Shown here piece by piece: positions 1 to 5,307 of a DNA stretch of 6,056 nt. Location: positions 1 to 6,056 of the forward strand of contig JAPSIP010000105.1 of NCBI GenBank assembly GCA_031178645.1. Reading direction: 5' to 3'. Origin of the DNA: Paracoccus sp. (in: a-proteobacteria) (lineage in GTDB: Bacteria > Pseudomonadota > Alphaproteobacteria > Rhodobacterales > Rhodobacteraceae). The notes beneath the pieces were generated by a model. That model was not told the origin of the DNA, searched no databases, and was given only the letters and a program-made list of their open reading frames with translations. The translations under genes and the position numbers were made by a program. The stretch's first letter is position 1; every line of letters starts with the position of its first letter.

Positions 1-414
1 GGTGAACAGCGACCGCGTCCCCGGCACGTCATAGTTGATGCGGGTGCCGACGATGCCGATGGTGCGCCCCTCGGCGGCGGCTTGCAGGTCGGTGGCCAGG
101 GCGGTCCAGGCCGCGTCGTCCGGTTCGACCCCGCGCGGATTGTCGGCAAACCACTGCGACAGTTGCGGCATATGGGCCGAAAAGCCGTCGTTGTAGAAGG
201 ACCGCTGCAGCATCTGCCCGATCGGGATCACGAAGGTGATCAGGATAAAGGCCAGCAGCGGCAGCACCAGCAGAAAGGCCCGGCGGCGGCCCCGCGACTG
301 CGACCGCGCAAGCGCACGGACCAGCGGCCTGCCATCGGCGGTCCGCAGCGCGCCATCCGTCAGGCCGGTGGCCGTTGTCGCAATGGCAGCGTGCGGATCA
401 AGAGCGTTCGCCAT
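1..414 (-). CDS. ABC transporter permease, PotB-like, 5' part only
   Basis: This is the first 138 codons of an inner-membrane permease subunit; the gene continues past the left edge. The ATG at 414-412 begins MANALDPHAA. Residues 1-45 are polar and end in a basic run (RGRRR, 41-45), as expected for a cytoplasmic N-terminus. Residues 46-66 form a strong membrane segment (FLLVLPLLAFILITFVIPI), followed by the QMLQRSFYN stretch seen after TM1 in Pot-type permeases. A long soluble stretch (about 74-138) ending PGTRSLFT would be periplasmic and is longer than the matching loop of E. coli PotB as I recall it. The start lies 58 nt after the stop of SBP-C on the same strand, so the gene is probably co-transcribed. 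The ribosome site is weak (GGGG a few bases upstream). The transporter domain with the EAA loop lies outside the window, so the family call rests on TM1, context and style. Confidence 0.82.
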   Translation of the reverse strand, partial: MANALDPHAAIATTATGLTDGALRTADGRPLVRALARSQSRGRRRAFLLVLPLLAFILITFVIPIGQMLQRSFYNDGFSAHMPQLSQWFADNPRGVEPDDAAWTALATDLQAAAEGRTIGIVGTRINYDVPGTRSLFT

Positions 415-434
415 GTATTCCCCAAGGTATCAGG

Positions 435-460
435 GCCGCCGCCCCGCGCGGGGCAGCGGC
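435..460 (-). other. Hairpin after the SBP-C stop, before the permease
   Basis: The core GCCCCGCGCGGGGC (441-454) is a perfect 14-bp palindrome, flanked by complementary GCCGC/GCGGC (435-439 and 456-460) across one C/A mismatch. The RNA stem would be 5 + 5 bp with a GCGC loop, 12 nt after the SBP-C stop and about 20 nt before the permease ATG. No T-tract follows. Confidence 0.55.
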
Positions 461-472
461 AATCGTCGGCTG

Positions 473-1558
473 TCAGGCGCCGGCCAGCCAGCTATTGAAG
501 CGTTCGGTCAGTTCGGTGTCATGGTCGGCCCAGAAACCGGCATCGTTGACCACGGCACGCTCGGCGTTTTCAGGGGTCGTCGGCAGATAGGGCGCCATTT
601 CCGTGGTGCCGTCCTTGTAGGTGCCGACGCTGGCCGAGGCCGATTCGCGCGGCGGGCCGTAAGCGATGTATTTCGACAAATCGGCCTGCCGCGCCGGATC
701 CGAGGCAAAGGCGATGAACTGCATCGCCACGTCCTTGTTCGGCGCGCCCATCGGCACCACCCAGTAATCCATGTCCAGGTTCGCGCCGTCCCAGACAAAG
801 GCGAAGGGCTTGCCCTCGTCGACGATGGCATCGAAGATCCGGCCGTTATAGGCCAGCGTCATCGACACTTCCTTGTCGGCCAGAAGCTGCGGCGCCTGAG
901 CGCCCGCCTCCCACCAGACTACCTGGTCCTTGATGCTGTCCAGCTTGGCGAATGCGCGGTCAACGCCTTCGGGCGTGGACAGGACGTCATAAACCTCGTC
1001 GGCGGGCACCCCGTCGCCCAGCAGGGCGAACTCAAGCGCGTATTTCGGCCGCTTGATGATGCCGCGCTTGCCGGGGAATGTCTCGGTATCGAAGAAATCC
1101 GCCACCGTCGTCGGCGCGGCGTCGGGGAAGGCCTCGGTGTTATAGGCGATGACCGTGGACCAGACCATGATCGCAGTCGCGCATTCATGCAGCGCCTGGG
1201 GCAGGTAGTCATCTGCCGCGGGCGTTCCGTCGGCGGCGGCGGGCAGGATCGAGGGGTCGATCGGCTCGATCAGGCCTTCGTCGCACAGCCGCAGCACGTC
1301 CGACTGCTCGACGTCGAAGACATCGCTGGTGATGTTGCCGGCCTCGACCTGGGCTTTCAGCGTCGCGGGTGGATTGTCGTTGTCCACCATCGTGGCCTGG
1401 ACGCCCGTCTCGGCCGTGAAGGGCTTGACGAAGGCCTCGTTCACGGCGGCCCCGAAGGCACCGCCATAGGTGGTGATGTTGATCGGGCCATCCTGGGCCT
1501 GCGCGGCGACCCCGGAGATCAGCGCAAGCGCCGTTCCTGCAATCAGTCGTCTGGTCAT
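473..1558 (-). CDS. Periplasmic substrate-binding protein of a Pot-type ABC importer (third tandem copy, SBP-C)
   Basis: The product is a 361-residue PotD-class (COG0687-like) solute-binding protein, near the usual family length, and the third and last SBP of the operon. The start chosen is the ATG at 1558-1556 because it opens a signal peptide: MTRR, then a hydrophobic core, then an AQA cleavage site near residue 21. The in-frame extension up to 1660 would overlap the preceding gene and put a non-secretory tail before the signal. There is no lipobox cysteine, so a soluble periplasmic protein is expected. Blocks shared with its two neighbours include RLCDEG (90-95), FPGKR (161-165), WWEAGAQ (215-221), NGRIF, GKPF, YGPPR and a C-terminal ERFNSWLA. 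It differs from both where the others read SWGGAY: here TYGGAF (30-35). The segment after WDG (256-258) is ANLDMDYWVVP. The exact ligand is unknown; polyamine or a related amine is inferred from the family. Confidence 0.93.
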   Translation of the reverse strand: MTRRLIAGTALALISGVAAQAQDGPINITTYGGAFGAAVNEAFVKPFTAETGVQATMVDNDNPPATLKAQVEAGNITSDVFDVEQSDVLRLCDEGLIEPIDPSILPAAADGTPAADDYLPQALHECATAIMVWSTVIAYNTEAFPDAAPTTVADFFDTETFPGKRGIIKRPKYALEFALLGDGVPADEVYDVLSTPEGVDRAFAKLDSIKDQVVWWEAGAQAPQLLADKEVSMTLAYNGRIFDAIVDEGKPFAFVWDGANLDMDYWVVPMGAPNKDVAMQFIAFASDPARQADLSKYIAYGPPRESASASVGTYKDGTTEMAPYLPTTPENAERAVVNDAGFWADHDTELTERFNSWLAGA

Positions 1559-1588
1559 GCTTTGCTCTCTCGAAACCTTGGGGTGAAA

Positions 1589-1609
1589 GCGGCGCCGCAG
1601 GGGCGCCGC
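1589..1609 (-). other. Hairpin after the SBP-B stop
   Basis: GCGGCGCC and GGCGCCGC form a perfect 8-bp, all-G/C stem with a 5-nt loop, starting 4 nt after the SBP-B stop. On the minus strand it is followed by TTTCACC, a short T-run only, so a weak or partial terminator or an RNA-stabilising structure is more likely than a full stop. Confidence 0.55.
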
Positions 1610-1613
1610 CCGG

Positions 1614-2690
1614 TCAGGAACCGGCCAGCCAGCTGTTGAAACGCTCGGACAGTTCGGCATCGTGGTCAGCCCAGAACTCGGGATCGTCCACGACGGCGGT
1701 CGTCAGGTGCTCGGGTTCGGTGGGCATGTGCGGACCCATTTCGGTCGTGCCGTCCTGATACATCCCCACCAGCGGGGCCGAGGATTGGCGCGCCGGGCCA
1801 TAGGCGATGTATTTCGCCTGGTCCGCCAAGGGTTGGGTGCCGGTGGCGAACTTCACATATTCCACGGCAGCTTCGGGATTGGGGGCGTCCTTGGGGACGA
1901 CAAAGGCGTTGATCTCCAGATATTGCCCATCCCAGATCACATCAAAAGGCTTGCCCTCGCCCACCATCGCGTCGAAGATCCGGCCGTTATAGACGGTGGT
2001 CATCACGACCTCTCCGTCGGCCAGCAACTGCATCGGCTGGGCGCCGGCTTCCCACCAGATCACGTCGTTCTTGATCGTGTCCAGCTTGGCGAATGCCTGC
2101 TCGACGCCTTCGGGCGTGGCCAGCGTGTCATAGATGCCGTCAGCCGCGACGCCATCGGCGATCAGCGCCAGATACAGCGTCCGCTTGGGCGACTTGGGCA
2201 GGCCGCGCTTGCCGGGGAACTTCTCGGTGTCGAAGAAGTCGGACACGGTGGTCGGCGCCTCGGCTTCGAACTTGGTCTTGTCGTAGCCGATCACCGTGCC
2301 CCAGACGATGTTGCCCACGGCGCAGTCACCCAGCGAGCCGTCGACGAAATCCTCGGCGGCGGGGGTGCCGTCGGCGCCTGCGGGCAGATCGGCGGGATCG
2401 AATTCCATCAGCGCGCCCTCGTCGCACAGCCGGATCGCATCGGCCATCGCCAGGTCGAAGACGTCGCCGGTGATGTTGTTCGCCTCGACCTGCGCCTTCA
2501 GCGGCGTGGCCGGGTCGTCGGCGGCGATCATGTTCGCCTTGATGCCGGTCGCCGCGGTGAAGGGCTTGTTATAGGCCTCGACCTGGCTGACCTCGTAGGC
2601 GCCGCCCCAGGACACGACATTGACCTCTTGCGCGGTCGCCGCGAAGGCCATGCCTGCCAAGGCGGTGGATAGGACCAGAGTGGTTTTCAC
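1614..2690 (-). CDS. Periplasmic substrate-binding protein of a Pot-type ABC importer (second tandem copy, SBP-B)
   Basis: The product is a 358-residue PotD-class solute-binding protein and the middle SBP of three. I chose the GTG start at 2690-2688: it opens a clean signal peptide (KTTLVLSTALAGMAFAATA, cleavage after residue 20 before QEVNV) and has GGGAG about 9 nt upstream. The ATG at 2762 would add 24 residues encoded by the hairpin-rich gap and would hide the signal peptide. Visible blocks are SWGGAY (27-32), RLCDEG (87-92), FPGKR (158-162), WWEAGAQ (212-218), NGRIF, WDG (253-255) followed by QYLEINAFVVP, YGPAR and the terminal ERFNSWLAGS. The loop after WDG has no tryptophan, unlike SBP-A and SBP-C (GW and YW). 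It follows SBP-A by 93 nt and precedes SBP-C by 55 nt. A ligand cannot be named from sequence alone. Confidence 0.92.
   Translation of the reverse strand: MKTTLVLSTALAGMAFAATAQEVNVVSWGGAYEVSQVEAYNKPFTAATGIKANMIAADDPATPLKAQVEANNITGDVFDLAMADAIRLCDEGALMEFDPADLPAGADGTPAAEDFVDGSLGDCAVGNIVWGTVIGYDKTKFEAEAPTTVSDFFDTEKFPGKRGLPKSPKRTLYLALIADGVAADGIYDTLATPEGVEQAFAKLDTIKNDVIWWEAGAQPMQLLADGEVVMTTVYNGRIFDAMVGEGKPFDVIWDGQYLEINAFVVPKDAPNPEAAVEYVKFATGTQPLADQAKYIAYGPARQSSAPLVGMYQDGTTEMGPHMPTEPEHLTTAVVDDPEFWADHDAELSERFNSWLAGS
2047..2096 (-). repeat. Near-identical 50-bp block shared with SBP-A (copy in SBP-B)
   Basis: This block inside SBP-B matches 3214-3263 in SBP-A at 49 of 50 bases (mismatch at 2079). It encodes the part of the conserved core running from AFAKL through IKNDVIWWEA. 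It is coding homology between paralogues, but more conserved in DNA than most of the genes. Confidence 0.7.
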
Positions 2691-2735
2691 GTTCCTGAAC
2701 TCCCGTTGGTGAAGGGTCTTTGCCCCATGTTCTTG

Positions 2736-2749
2736 GCCCCCGAAGGGGC
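2736..2749 (-). other. UUCG tetraloop hairpin between SBP-A and SBP-B
   Basis: In the minus-strand transcript GCCCC-UUCG-GGGGC makes a 5-bp stem closed by C(UUCG)G, an exceptionally stable RNA tetraloop class. It follows the 9-bp hairpin at 2752-2776 with two bases between. The left arm extended to TTGCCCC could instead pair with GGGGCAA encoded at 2726-2720, giving an alternative 7-bp stem. Confidence 0.55.
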
Positions 2750-2751
2750 AA

Positions 2752-2776
2752 GGGACGGGCATTGCCTGCCCGTCCC
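2752..2776 (-). other. Strong hairpin after the SBP-A stop
   Basis: GGGACGGGC (minus strand) and GCCCGTCCC form a perfect 9-bp stem with a 7-nt loop, beginning 7 nt past the SBP-A stop. The bases after it (TTGCCCC) are not a T-tract, so complete termination is unlikely. It could stabilise the upstream message or cause partial stopping between SBP-A and SBP-B. Confidence 0.6.
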
Positions 2777-2783
2777 GTCCGGT

Positions 2784-3854
2784 TCAGCTTGCCAGCCAGC
2801 TGTTGAAACGCTCGTTCAGCTCGGCGTCGCGATCGACCCAGAACTCCAGGTCCGAGCCAAGCGCATTGGTCATGTTCGCCTCGGTCGTGGGCAGGTTCGG
2901 ACCCATCGGCTGGTCCGTGCCCTCGATATTGCCGACCATGGCGGCGGCCGAACGGCGCGGGGGACCATAGCTGATGAACTCGGCCGCGCGGGCCTGCGGC
3001 GCGGGCGAGGTCGTCCAGGCCACGAACTGCTTGGCCTCCTCCAGGTTCTCGGCCCCTTTCGGGATCACCCAGCCTTCCATTTCATAGATCTGGCCGTCCC
3101 AAATGATCTCGAAGGGCTTGCCCTCGGCCTGCGCGGCATTGAAGATCCGGCCGTTGAAAGCATAGGCCATCGTGACCTCGCCATCAGCCAGCAGTTGCGG
3201 CGGCTGCGCGCCCGCTTCCCACCAGATCACGTCGTTCTTGATCGTTTCCAGCTTGGCGAATGCGCGGTCCACGCCTTCGGGCGTGCCCAGGACCTCGTAA
3301 ACCTCGGCCGCCGGGACGCCGTCGGCCATCAGCGCCAGTTCCAGGTTGAACTTGGCGCCCTTGCGCATGGTGCGCTTGCCGGGGAACTGTTCCAGATCAA
3401 AGAAATCCGCCGGGGTCGAGGGCTTGGCGTCGGGGAACTTCCTGTCGTCGAAGGCCAGGACCATCGAATAGACATCGGTCGCGACGAAGCATTCGGTGAT
3501 CGCGCCCTCGATGAAATCCTCGGTCGCAGCTGTGCCATCCTCGGCGGCAACCAGGATTGCGGGGTCGATCTCCTCGAGCAGGCCTTCATCGCACAGCCGC
3601 ACCGCATCGGCATATTCGACCGAGGCCACGTCGGTGGTGACGTTGCCGGCCTCGACCATGGCCTTGATGGGGGTGGCGGGGTTGTCGGCATCGGCGATGT
3701 TCACCTTGATGCCGGTCTCGGCCTCGAAGGGCTTGGCATAGGCTTCCACATGGCTGTTGCCATAGGCACCGCCCCAGGACAGCAGGTTCACATCGGCCAG
3801 CACGGGCGAGGCGATCAGGCCAAGCGCGGTGGTCAGGGCAAGCGTCTTCTTCAT
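2784..3854 (-). CDS. Periplasmic substrate-binding protein of a Pot-type ABC importer (first tandem copy, SBP-A)
   Basis: The product is a 356-residue PotD-class solute-binding protein, the first SBP of the operon, 60 nt after the ATPase stop. The ATG at 3854-3852 has GGAG six bases upstream and opens a textbook signal peptide (MKKTLALTTALGLIASPVLA, cleavage near residue 20). The mature protein begins DVNLLSWGGAY (aromatic W27 and Y31). Further blocks are RLCDEG (86-91), FPGKR (157-161), WWEAGAQ (211-217), NGRIF (234-238), WDG (252-254) followed by QIYEMEGWVIP, YGPPR (296-300) and the terminal ERFNSWLAS. It departs from the other two around 309-316, where IEGTDQPM replaces the DGTTEM stretch. 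By eye roughly half the residues match each paralogue. In PotD-type proteins the aromatic and acidic residues near the N-terminus and in the second lobe cradle the amine ligand, so changes there suggest changed specificity; that is inference. Confidence 0.94.
   Translation of the reverse strand: MKKTLALTTALGLIASPVLADVNLLSWGGAYGNSHVEAYAKPFEAETGIKVNIADADNPATPIKAMVEAGNVTTDVASVEYADAVRLCDEGLLEEIDPAILVAAEDGTAATEDFIEGAITECFVATDVYSMVLAFDDRKFPDAKPSTPADFFDLEQFPGKRTMRKGAKFNLELALMADGVPAAEVYEVLGTPEGVDRAFAKLETIKNDVIWWEAGAQPPQLLADGEVTMAYAFNGRIFNAAQAEGKPFEIIWDGQIYEMEGWVIPKGAENLEEAKQFVAWTTSPAPQARAAEFISYGPPRRSAAAMVGNIEGTDQPMGPNLPTTEANMTNALGSDLEFWVDRDAELNERFNSWLAS
3214..3263 (-). repeat. Near-identical 50-bp block shared with SBP-B (copy in SBP-A)
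   Basis: This is the partner of 2047-2096, 1167 bp apart and in the same orientation, with one mismatch at 3246. SBP-C keeps only parts of the block (the segment covering the AFAKL codons). Confidence 0.7.
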
Positions 3855-3900
3855 TGATCACTCCAACTGCAGGGACATGCGGCATTCGCCGTCATTCGTG

Positions 3901-3913
3901 GGCCGGGACGGCC
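3901..3913 (-). other. Hairpin after the ATPase stop
   Basis: On the minus strand GGCCG-TCC-CGGCC forms a 5-bp all-G/C stem with a 3-nt loop, starting one base after the ATPase TGA (3917-3915). No T-tract follows, so it is not a standard intrinsic terminator. It is the smallest of the four gene-end hairpins in the operon. Confidence 0.45.
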
Positions 3914-3914
3914 T

Positions 3915-5018
3915 TCAGACCGGATCCAGGGCACGGGCATCCGCCGGATGCCAGCCGACCTTGATCTGCTGGCCGGGTTCCAGCCGGGTCTGGCCGATCG
4001 TGTTGCGCATCTTCATCACGAAGTCGCCGCTGCCCGCGACCTTCAGGCGTGCGCGCAGGATGTCGCCCATGTAGATGACCTCGCAAACTTCGGCGCTGAT
4101 CATGTGGGCGCCGGGAGGCATCATCTCGGGCTTGAACTCGACGCGTTCGGGGCGGATCGACACCAGCACCTGCTGGCCCCTGGCAGTCACGTTCACAGGC
4201 GTCGCGTCGATCAGCTCGCCCGTGGACAAGCGCACGAGGGCCTTGTCGCCCGACAACTCCTCGATCACGCCGGGCAGCTTGTTGTTCTCGCCGATGAACT
4301 GCGCGACGAAGCTGTTCTCGGGGCGTTCGTAAAGATCGGCGGGCGCGGCAAGCTGCTGGATGCGCCCGTCGTTGAAGACCGCGACTCGGTCCGACATGGT
4401 CAGCGCCTCGCCCTGGTCGTGGGTGACGTAAACGACTGTGATCCCAAGGCGTTCGTGCAGGTGCTTGATCTCGAACTGCATGTGTTCGCGCAACTGCTTG
4501 TCAAGCGCGCCTAAAGGTTCGTCCATCAGCACCAACTCGGGGTCGAAGACCAGGGCGCGGGCAAGCGCGATCCGCTGCTGCTGGCCGCCCGACAGTTGCG
4601 CGGGGCGGCGGTTGATGAATGTCCCCATCTGCACCATGTCCAGGGCACGGGCGACGCGGGCTTCGCGGTCGGATTTCGACATGCCGCGGACTTCCAGCGG
4701 GAAGGATAGGTTCTCGCCCACGGTCATGTGCGGAAAAAGGGCATAGTTCTGGAACACCATGCCGATGCCGCGCTTGTGGGGCGGCACCTGGTTGATCGGG
4801 CGGCCTGCCAGGCGGATTTCGCCATGAGTCGCGGTCTCGAACCCGGCAAGCATCATCAGGCAGGTCGTCTTGCCGGAACCCGACGGCCCAAGCATGGTCA
4901 GAAACTCTCCCTTGCCGATGGACAGGTTCAAGTCTTTGACGACAAGCGTTTGTCCGTCATAGCTTTTCTGCACATGCTCGAATGCGACGAAAGCATCGCC
5001 GTGGCGGTCGTCCAGCAA
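3915..5018 (-). CDS. potA: ABC importer ATPase, PotA-like
   Basis: This is the cytoplasmic nucleotide-binding subunit that powers the importer. From the chosen start (367 aa) it shows Walker A GPSGSGKT (44-51), Q-loop glutamine in VFQNYALFPH (Q90), signature LSGGQQQR (142-149), Walker B LVLMDEP (162-168, catalytic Glu 167), D-loop GALD (170-173) and switch histidine in VTHDQGEA (H200). A C-terminal regulatory TOBE-type region follows (about 250-360, with the SIRPERVEF motif), as in PotA/MalK-type ATPases. Every catalytic residue is intact. I chose a TTG start at 5018-5016 because GAGGGAGAG lies 6-8 nt upstream. The longest frame starts at a GTG at 5063 without a ribosome site and would add 15 residues rich in AT-type codons (AAC, GAA, AGA, AAT) foreign to this gene. 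It leads the operon. The symbol reflects family; the substrate is not proven to be spermidine or putrescine. Confidence 0.93.
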   Translation of the reverse strand: MLDDRHGDAFVAFEHVQKSYDGQTLVVKDLNLSIGKGEFLTMLGPSGSGKTTCLMMLAGFETATHGEIRLAGRPINQVPPHKRGIGMVFQNYALFPHMTVGENLSFPLEVRGMSKSDREARVARALDMVQMGTFINRRPAQLSGGQQQRIALARALVFDPELVLMDEPLGALDKQLREHMQFEIKHLHERLGITVVYVTHDQGEALTMSDRVAVFNDGRIQQLAAPADLYERPENSFVAQFIGENNKLPGVIEELSGDKALVRLSTGELIDATPVNVTARGQQVLVSIRPERVEFKPEMMPPGAHMISAEVCEVIYMGDILRARLKVAGSGDFVMKMRNTIGQTRLEPGQQIKVGWHPADARALDPV

Positions 5019-5037
5019 AAGGCGCTCTCCCTCATTT
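5019..5037 (-). promoter_or_regulatory. Ribosome-binding site deciding the ATPase start
   Basis: On the minus strand GAGGGAGAG is followed 6 bases later by TTG (5018-5016). No comparable purine-rich site precedes the upstream GTG at 5063 (it follows CTAACCT). This is the main reason for the shorter ATPase call. Confidence 0.55.
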
Positions 5038-5063
5038 CTGTTTTCGTTGTTCAGCGCCCGCAC

Positions 5064-5093
5064 AGGTTAGCCGTGGGATCAGCGACCACGCAA
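5064..5093 (-). promoter_or_regulatory. Weak candidate promoter for the importer operon
   Basis: Read on the minus strand, TTGCGT (5093-5088) and TAACCT (5069-5064) sit 18 bases apart, a poor to moderate match to a sigma-70 type -35/-10 pair. It would place a transcript start near 5056, downstream of the GTG at 5063 and about 38 nt before the TTG start at 5018, which agrees with the shorter ATPase. Only about half the -10 positions fit, so this is tentative. Confidence 0.2.
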
Positions 5094-5101
5094 CACCGTT
5101 T

Positions 5102-5129
5102 GCGACATTTCTTGGCAGCAGATTGTCGC
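5102..5129. repeat. Inverted repeat GCGACA-N16-TGTCGC (possible operator)
   Basis: Perfect 6-bp arms at 5102-5107 and 5124-5129 have centres 22 bp apart, about two helical turns, in the shared upstream region just upstream of the candidate importer promoter. The spacing would suit a dimeric DNA-binding regulator. Six-base arms can occur by chance in GC-rich DNA, so support is modest. Confidence 0.3.
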
Positions 5130-5270
5130 TTCCATGCCTCGGTTCCGAACGCCCGGGAAACCGGCAATGCTGCCCGGAAAACAGGCGCCTGCGGGCGGGC
5201 TTGTGCCTCTGCACCCCTGCGGTTAGCGTCGCTGCCGACCCGAATCCGGCCGCTTGCGCCACCACCCGCC

Positions 5271-5303
5271 AAGGACGCGCGTCCTTCGCCCGATCCGAAG
5301 GAC
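5271..5303 (+). promoter_or_regulatory. Overlapping alternative hairpins at the TauE-like gene's ribosome site
   Basis: Positions 5271-5286 are a perfect 16-bp palindrome, AAGGACGCGCGTCCTT. Its right half, extended to GTCCTTCG (5281-5288), is also perfectly complementary to CGAAGGAC (5296-5303), which contains the Shine-Dalgarno AAGGA for the ATG at 5308. RNA could therefore form either a 6-bp hairpin (5271-5276 with 5281-5286, loop GCGC) that leaves the ribosome site free, or an 8-bp hairpin (7-nt loop) that buries it. The palindrome could equally act in DNA as a repressor site. Confidence 0.45.
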
Positions 5304-5307
5304 TGCC

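Larger units (their letters stand above)
5019..5307. promoter_or_regulatory. Divergent intergenic region between the PotA-like ATPase and the TauE-like gene
   Basis: No credible gene lies in these 289 bases; the frames crossing them are read-through of neighbouring composition. The region must carry the promoters of both divergent units. It holds a GCGACA/TGTCGC inverted repeat (5102-5129), a near-direct repeat of GCCCGG plus an A-run (5151 and 5172), a 10-bp palindrome CAGGCGCCTG (5182-5191) and the palindrome/hairpin cluster 5271-5303. I see no strong sigma-70 promoter toward the TauE gene. Extents are simply the start-to-start gap. Confidence 0.7.

Noticed and set aside
1559..1660. Upstream start extension of SBP-C into the end of SBP-B
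   Set aside because: It overlaps the preceding gene and puts 34 non-secretory residues before an evident signal peptide.
2691..2762. Upstream ATG extension of SBP-B
   Set aside because: It would translate the hairpin region and bury the signal peptide; the GTG at 2690 has a better ribosome site and N-terminus.
415..2783. Intrinsic terminators between the SBP genes
   Set aside because: The stems are strong but none is followed by a real T-tract, and same-strand importer genes continue downstream. They were kept as hairpins, not terminators.
236..3857. Three long plus-strand open frames (236-1639, 1662-2672, 2706-3857), each lying opposite one SBP gene
   Set aside because: They are antisense shadows produced by GC-rich codon bias. 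Their products are rich in Arg, Gly, His and Asp with no recognisable domain, while the minus-strand frames carry signal peptides and family motifs. Three similar shadows are expected from three paralogues.
3948..4514. Plus-strand open frame opposite the ATPase
   Set aside because: It overlaps intact, motif-complete ATPase coding sequence and has no domain-like sequence or supporting ribosome site.
5112..5128. Sigma-54-like TGGCA...TTG element
   Set aside because: The spacing is one base off and the second element reads TTGTC rather than TTGC, so it does not meet the consensus.
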